Assembly (NCBI GenBank): GCA_039545315.1 | Contig: BCIM01000004.1 | Coordinates: 832,643 to 896,642, forward strand | Direction of reading: 5' to 3' | Source of the DNA: Kondoa malvinella | Taxonomy: Eukaryota > Basidiomycota > Agaricostilbomycetes > Agaricostilbales > Kondoaceae | Length of the DNA stretch: 64,000 nucleotides | Shown here: positions 58,719 to 64,000 of the stretch, one piece after another | Layout: each line of letters opens with the position of its first letter | How positions within the stretch are numbered: the first letter of the stretch is position 1 | Translations under genes and position numbers: made by a program | The notes under the pieces: generated by a model | What the model was told of the DNA's origin: nothing | What the model saw: the letters and a program-made list of their open reading frames with translations, nothing else | Databases searched by the model: none

Positions 58719-59400
58719 CTACTTGGTGATTGCAATCAATTCGCTCGCAGCATTACTGGGATAGGATGTCTTCTCGAATTCGGCCAAGTAGCACTTGAGT
58801 AGACCGATTATACGCTCGAGATGTGAAGTAGAGCCTAGACCATACGAGATACAGTCATCAGAGAGACCGGATGCAGCTTGGCATTGATGCAACTTACAAG
58901 TCAAGAGCCACATGTAATGTTCGCGCTCGATTGTTCCTTGAATGGTAATCCCGAGACAAACGCTTTGGCCGGTTTATACGCTGCCTGTAGATCGAGTTCG
59001 GCCATGAGCAACTCTTGCTGCATCTCCTTGACGACATCCTCGTCCGGTGGGAGAAAAAAGTCCCGATTCAGCAGATCAGGTCGACCTTGTACTATTCCAG
59101 CATTTCAATCAGACAAGCGCCGATGTGGATTGGAAAGCCAGAGGACATACATATGAGGTCGACTGGGTCCCAATAACGGCTATGAACCAGCCAAACATAC
59201 TCGTGCACAGGTTGAGGTAATTCAACTTGATGCCGCTTGAGCTGGTGCGCTTGCGACATCAACATTAAGACAGCTCTGGTAGTAGTATTGTGAAAGAGCA
59301 GCCATATATTGTCGTGCGAGTGATGGAGACGCTTAACTCCCTTGGCCATCGCTTGCATTGAGCTTTGCCTTGTCCTATCTGAAGATATTGCGGCCTCCAT
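58719..59400 (-). CDS. uncharacterised helical protein (about 190 aa)
   Basis: Start MEAAISSDRTRQSSMQAMAK at 59400. Exon 1 continues DNIWLLFHNTTTRAVLMLMS and EYVWLVHSRYWDPVDLI; an intron (GTATGTCC ... GGAATAG) joins LQGRPDLLNRDFFLPPDEDV and ELLMAELDLQAAYKPAKAF. A second intron with donor GTGGCT restores ITCSTSHLERIIGLLKCYLA and EFEKTSYPSNAASELIAITK, stop at 58719. The frame is kept throughout, supporting a real gene, but I recognise no family. It looks helical, soluble and without metal or nucleotide motifs. The DUF1764 gene is divergent from it and starts 268 bp away. Confidence 0.5.
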
Positions 59401-59667
59401 CCTTGCGCAGTATGTAGAGTCACCTGGAGTTGACGCTGTTTAGGTTGTAGCAGCTATTATCCTGATCGTTTTCTCGCCAACTCGACGGGCTTGGCTGCCA
59501 GACTGTGGTGTGGGACTTGGGAGCTCTTCTTAGGCCGTACTGCACTGTAGCTTTCAGTAGCAGGTCGCAGCACAGTTATGCTATGCTTCTGCCGCGCTGT
59601 GGATGCGAGAAGATGGCGCTTCGAGGACAACGTTCTTCCTGACACTGCAAGTTGTTCATTGACAATC

Positions 59668-60225
59668 ATGCCAAGCAGCAAGGCCAAAGGCAAGAAAGCT
59701 GCGACCCCTTCTACGTCGAAAGCCAGCAGCGATGAAATAGATTCAATATTCGCAAATCCAAAAGCTTCAACGTCAAAAACTACTTTGGGCGAATTGGCAG
59801 CAAACAAGAAATCAAAAAAGAAGCGCAAGAAGCCATCTGCGCACGAAGAGGATGATAAGGTCGCTGAGGGGACAGCAGAGCAGGAGGATGAGCAGGTGAA
59901 ACGGTCAACAGCAAAGGTCGTTGAAGTGGTCGACACTTCGAGCAATTTGGGCAAGGAAGTACAGAAGCAGCCGCTGCCAAATGATGTAGAAGAGCTCATG
60001 GATTCGAGAGGGAATAAGAGTGAGTAGCGGTTACGGCAGGCGAGAGCTACTGTCTGATCTGGAATCCAGGGCGACGGACAGACGATGGACTGCCTATATA
60101 TGATGCTGCAGAGCTCAAGATTGGCCTGGGAGGAGGTGAGCTGATTCCTTTAGCTCAAGTGCAGTCAACTGATCATATACTCAGATACGGACGATTGTCC
60201 CTTTGATTGCGATTGTTGCTTCTGA
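59668..60225 (+). CDS. DUF1764 protein
   Basis: A small conserved eukaryotic protein of unknown function, basic and likely nuclear/nucleolar. Start MPSSKAKGKKAATPSTSKAS; the amino part is Lys/Ser rich with KKSKKKRKKPSAHEEDD. The family's diagnostic end is split by two introns: DSRGNKS, then GRRTDDGLPIYDAAELKIGL, then GG-DTDDCPFDCDCCF. The closing CPFDCDCCF Cys-rich motif at the very end, with stop at 60223-60225, is the hallmark of the family. Length about 150 residues is normal. Confidence 0.85.
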
Positions 60226-60726
60226 AGGCTTTACAAGGCTATACGCAGTAGCATGGGCTATCCGGCTGTCCCTAGCACTAGCCAGACCGAACAGTCTGCT
60301 TGATTCTGGCCAACGGGTTCTATCAATGCTTTGGTCTCGCAATGCTCTACCATTTCTATCTTCCATGTCTTCTGTCCACGCCATTCTGTCGTGATTCTTG
60401 CGGCTTCCTCTCCCGTACATCGCTACCTCTTCTTCCTCTTACCCTATCTTCTGAGAGCAAGGAGCCATGGACACGTGGTTTCCGGTGCGTCCTCTAGCCT
60501 TCGAATGTGGCATATCCCAGGAAGCCGGCGCAGGATTATGGTGTCATGCTGGGCAAGTTGCACTATCTCGTGCTTGCTCGGAAACAGAACAGGACAGAAT
60601 CACTCTATCCAATGGATGACTCTGCACCATCCCGGCAATTCAACACTCAGCAACAAATAAAAAACGGCAACAAGGGTTTTTCCTGTTCTTCCATCTGCAT
60701 GCGAATAACTGCCGCCCTTCTCCCGG
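60226..60726. other. intergenic, no gene recognised
   Basis: A 500-bp interval with several open frames; one contains a hydrophobic run (FYQCFGLAMLYHFYLPCLL) and another ends NRTESLYPMDDSAPSRQFN, but they are in different frames and without clear joins. The right end holds the PAQR promoter. Confidence 0.35.
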
Positions 60727-62032
60727 ATGGGTGCTGCGTCAAGAGGATTGAAAAAAGCCGAAAGAGCTTCGTATAAGCTTACTGTCCGACTTGAAGTGAG
60801 TGGATAAACTTTTACTTTGTGTCACTCTAATTGGATTGTCTGGTCTTACAGGATCTACCACCATGGGGAAATGATAATTCTTACATCCTCACGGGTTACA
60901 GACGCCAGCTGAACTCGTACGCTGTGACGATTTAAGCATCTGAATCTGATTGATTGATTGGGACTCTACTAGGTATTGGCTTTGTCTTTTGAGCTGCCTG
61001 TATCTACACAATGAGACAGGCAGGTTCTGTATGAACATTTTGGGAATGCAGCTCATTTGTCTGTCAGTCAATATTTGGACGCATGCGATAGAAGGTCAGC
61101 TCTCCGGCGTCTTGGCTAAGAGTTGTGCAACTGGCTGAACAATTTTATAGCCAGCTTCTTCGTCTGCGTAGCTCTAGCGCCTTCCTCTTCGACTATAACA
61201 GCCTTATTGTCCACGTTAATGGGTTCGCAAGTTATCATCGACCCTTGGCCTGGATCCTACCCAACAGTCAGCTATGCCGATGCCGTCGTGGTCTATACTT
61301 TCCTCCTCGGCGCGATTGCGTTGTTCACTGCTTCCTCGGCTTATCATTGCTTCAAATGTCATTCGGAACGAGTCTGCACCGTCTGCTCGCTGGCCGATCA
61401 TTTATGCATCAGTCAGTCCTTCATACTCACCACACCGGTCTAGCTTGATGCTTGCGCAGGCGTCTTGATCGTAGCTTCATTCGTGCCTGGTGTCTACTAC
61501 GCTTTCTATTGTCGGCCGATATTGCAAATCCTTTACATCAGCATGATATTGGTCTTGGGTACAATCACAGCCAGTACGGTGATCGATCCTCGATATCGCA
61601 GTATGTCTATTCCCTAGGTGACTGCCGAAAATTGCGTTGAAATCCTACCAGCGAAAGAATTCAAAAGGACTAAAGCTAGGCTCTACTTGTCCACTGGCTT
61701 GTCTGGCCTCATACCAGTGATTCACTGTGTATGGCTCGAAGGTGTAAGTGCTTACAATAGCTTTCAATTCATCTGACTCTTGTCGACAGTACGAAGGAGC
61801 CAAAGCGGTCGGCGGTCTTTCCTATCTTTTATTCGAGGCCACGCTGTATATCGTGGGAGGACAGTTGTATGCTGAGCGGGTGCCAGAGCGGATCTGTCCA
61901 GGCTCGTTTGATATCTTGGGTCACAGTCATTCTCTCTTCCACTGCTGTGTGAACGCGGCAGCGATTGCCCATTACTACAGTGTATCGATAGGATTTAGGT
62001 ATAGGCATGTGCAAGGGCACACCTGTCGATAA
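60727..62032 (+). CDS. PAQR/Izh family (adiponectin receptor-like, hemolysin III type) membrane protein
   Basis: Seven-helix membrane proteins of the PAQR family; fungal Izh members affect zinc and lipid homeostasis and may be ceramidases. Start MGAASRGLKKAERASYKLTV at 60727. Joined exons give LEDLPPWGNDNSYILTGYRR, then a join giving YWLCLLSCLYLHNETVNIWT. The NETVNIWTH motif needs a GC-AG intron (donor ACAG/GCAGGTTC, near 61008). Next are SSAYHCFKCHSERVCTVCSL with the conserved SxxxHxF-type site (H, D, with ADH), IVASFVPGVYYAFYCRPIL, IYTLSTGLSGLIPVIH-like helix, and the carboxyl motif RICPGSFDILGHSHSLFHCC containing the second and third metal His. The last exon ends at 62030-62032. Fits the family's length of about 300. 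Confidence 0.85.
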
Positions 62033-62325
62033 ACTCTTATTTCAATGCAATTCGTCGAAGATCCCAATACCTGTTGCTCGACTGTCCCCGATGAACAGTC
62101 AATTACAATGCTCATACACAAGCCCTATGACATCTACTGAACGAATGCGCTGTACAGATCATCTCTCTTCACATCAAAAGTTGGGCTTAAGTGACATCCT
62201 CCTTCCCCGCGCCGAACCTGCCAGGATCATCTTTACCAATGATACTGGCACCGTCGCAAGTATCTGTAGTCGTTATACGATCTACTTCCACCTGCATCAA
62301 CCTTTTAACAAGATGCTTTGGCAAG
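62033..62325. other. intergenic interval between convergent genes
   Basis: No gene is supported in these 293 bp. They lie between the stop of the PAQR gene and the minus-strand stop of the DUF6534-like gene. Confidence 0.4.
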
Positions 62326-63600
62326 CTAGCAGAATTCACATACGAAGATTCCTGAGCCTATGGAAGTTTCTGCCCGCTTGGTAGAGCTTTTGCGCACATG
62401 CGTGAATGACTTGCGTTGTGATGTTGAGACTAGACCTAGTTGGTGATCAGTCGTTCGCGTGCCACTTGAGCCTCTTGTTTCGGCATTGTACCCCGAAATG
62501 GCCTGTGAAACTTGGTCAGTTTGAGACCAAAAGCTGTGAAAGTGAGCTCACATATAAGAAAGACAAGGTGTAGAACGCCGGTAACGGAATAATCCAGACA
62601 TAGTACAAATCATAGAGCCAGTTACTGCCACGGACTATCAAATGGTGGATGTGCAGCAAGTAGATAAGCCTACTCGAAGGTCGCGACAAAGCCGATAGCC
62701 GCTAGAGAAGCGAAGAGTGCTGTCGGCGCTGCTGACCCAATTGTTATCCGCACGACTCGGTCGATCAGTTCATCGGTCTGTCCGCACGGTGTTAGCAAAA
62801 AAGAGTCGGCTGGAGAAGTAGTATCTCTGACCTCTACCCGAAACCCACTCTTCATGCTCGTAAGTTTCCAAGCAAGAACTCCAGAGATGGCTAGATCGGT
62901 GATAGCGCTCGCCCAAAGCCAGATCTGATTGGCAGCGAGCAGCAGATCTTCAGGACCAATATCTCGGTCGCTCAGGACTGTGTAAGAGTGTAAGATTCGT
63001 ATGCAGAAGACGATAACAAGCTTACAATTCTCGATAGTAACGAAAACACACCCAAGGAAAGACACCATTGCACCGGCGTACAACAAGTGTACGATGTATT
63101 TGCTTGAACTCGTGAACTAATACGTCCTTGAGGGGAATATAGGAAGAGAGACGATCTGGACGCACATGCGCTGTTCGCTTAATGAGGAACAATTGGACAA
63201 TCAAAGCAATACATCCGCCCCATAGCATCTGAAGCGCTTCTGGAGTGGTAAAAGTGTACAGGTCGTCGTATGTCTGCAGAGCATTCAGCGTGAGCATCCT
63301 CGTGATCAACGACTTACGCGATTATTCGATGTCATTAGATAGAAAATGTCCTCAAACGAGAAAGCTATGCAGACGAAGTTGAAGAATAGCAGAAGGCGCT
63401 ATGACCAGATCAGCGGATTCCTGTTCGGTGTTGTTGGACATACGAGATTCCAGCGGTTCTGCTTGGACAACTGATGCCGCCGTTTCGCCCAAACGATACC
63501 AGCCAATAACAAAGCAGCGCCATTCAGCAGCAAGAAGAGACAATTGCCAATAGCAATGGGACCTTTGGTCGAGCGTCTTTAGCTGGAGTAACATTTTCAT
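62326..63600 (-). CDS. DUF6534-type seven-helix membrane protein (basidiomycete)
   Basis: A family of basidiomycete integral membrane proteins of unknown function. The minus strand, after intron removal, reads GPIAIGNCLFLLLNGAALLL, AGIVWAKRRHQLSKQNRWNL, RLLLFFNFVCIAFSFEDIFY and LMTSNNR. The next exon gives TYDDLYTFTTPEALQMLWGG, CIALIVQLFLIKRTAHV. Then LLLAANQIWLWASAITDLAI with SGVLAWKLTSMKSGF, and TDELIDRVVRITIGSAAPTA LFASLAAI. The final helix is joined as ATF-DNWLYDLYYVWIIPLP; the tail (RGSSGTRTTDHQLG) ends at 62326. The DLxxAxxxxYxLxxxRTGFxxTDxxIxR motif is the family's core, here with SGF and TDELIDR. The 5' start is not resolved: no clean upstream ATG was found near 63600. It has 6-7 hydrophobic segments. 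Confidence 0.65.
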
Positions 63601-64000
63601 CCAAAAGATGGCTAGCGCACCCAAGACCTGCGTTGCATAGATTTGCTTCATTGAAGTGACCGTCGTCTCCAAGTTCGGATCATAGTCCAACACTGAGCGG
63701 ATTACATGCTTCATTGGACCTGACTTTGCGCAAATCCGCAAGGTCGACTTCAAAACAGATGCGGTGAATTATGGACAGGGACAGTTCGGAGGCGAGATCA
63801 AGCTCATTGGCGAATGTATAGCATAGCGGCACCGACGAGCTGGAGCAGGAGACTGCTTTACAAATCAAAATACGGTGGTCCCGACGCGAAAAACAACATC
63901 AACTTTTGATCGCGGTGGACCTTACCGGAAAAGGTAGAATTGAAGCGCAGCTCAGAAGCGCAAGGGAGTCATGCACACTCAGAGCTGTAGATAATACGAA
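63601..64000. other. window edge, no gene resolved
   Basis: The interval holds the unresolved 5' end or promoter of the DUF6534-like gene. A minus frame at 63868 starts MICKAVSCSSSSVPLCYTF but has no supported join. Confidence 0.3.

Overview
The window is eukaryotic nuclear DNA from a fungus, most likely a compact, intron-rich basidiomycete. The supporting evidence is as follows. Genes lie on both strands and are split by many GT-AG introns of about 45-60 nt, often with a first donor such as GTAAGT or GTACGT. The gene content is fungal (KAR5, CSF1, VPS74, YJU2, hybrid histidine kinase, PAQR/Izh). Several families are typical of basidiomycetes: a Mug135-like C-terminal domain, a DUF6534-type membrane protein and an HNH-like nuclease. 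The subphylum cannot be fixed from the sequence alone. One assembly gap of 165 N lies at 8128-8292.

Layout. 1.06-3.2 kb: nuclear-fusion protein KAR5. 3.2-9.4 kb: an accessory block with two copies of an unknown protein family (one truncated), diverged repeats of a coiled-coil gene fragment with stop codons, a 31-bp tandem duplication, a small hairpin element, and a Mug135-like gene whose Gln-rich repeat contains the gap. 9.5-30 kb: mainly housekeeping genes (splicing factor YJU2, Golgi adaptor VPS74, a 1,667-residue hybrid histidine kinase, mitochondrial processing peptidase beta, a short-chain dehydrogenase, an R3H-associated-domain-like protein, a MYND-finger protein) with a few unrecognised genes. 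30.2-40.7 kb: one very large gene for the bridge-like lipid transfer protein CSF1. 41-52.7 kb: a TMEM41/Tvp38-type protein, ribosomal protein uS10, a Gfo/Idh/MocA oxidoreductase, a Yar1-like ankyrin protein, a broken F-box/LRR gene, a BAG-domain co-chaperone, and a divergent histone H4-H3 pair. 53.5-63.6 kb: an HNH-like gene abutting an amino-terminal fragment of an ER Hsp70 (LHS1/HYOU1), a kinase-like protein lacking the catalytic Asp, an MFS transporter, an unknown gene, a DUF1764 protein, a PAQR receptor-like protein and a DUF6534-type membrane protein.

The genes do not form an operon or an obvious biosynthetic cluster. Functional neighbours are limited to the H4/H3 pair with its shared 309-bp promoter. 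Points that stand out are the duplicated unknown family at 3.2-6.8 kb, the apparent non-canonical H4 carboxyl terminus, the LHS1 fragment next to the HNH-like gene, the multiply frameshifted F-box gene, the kinase-like protein, a 5-nt microexon and a GC-AG intron. Exon joins were worked out by hand from reading frames and family motifs; no alignment or search was run.
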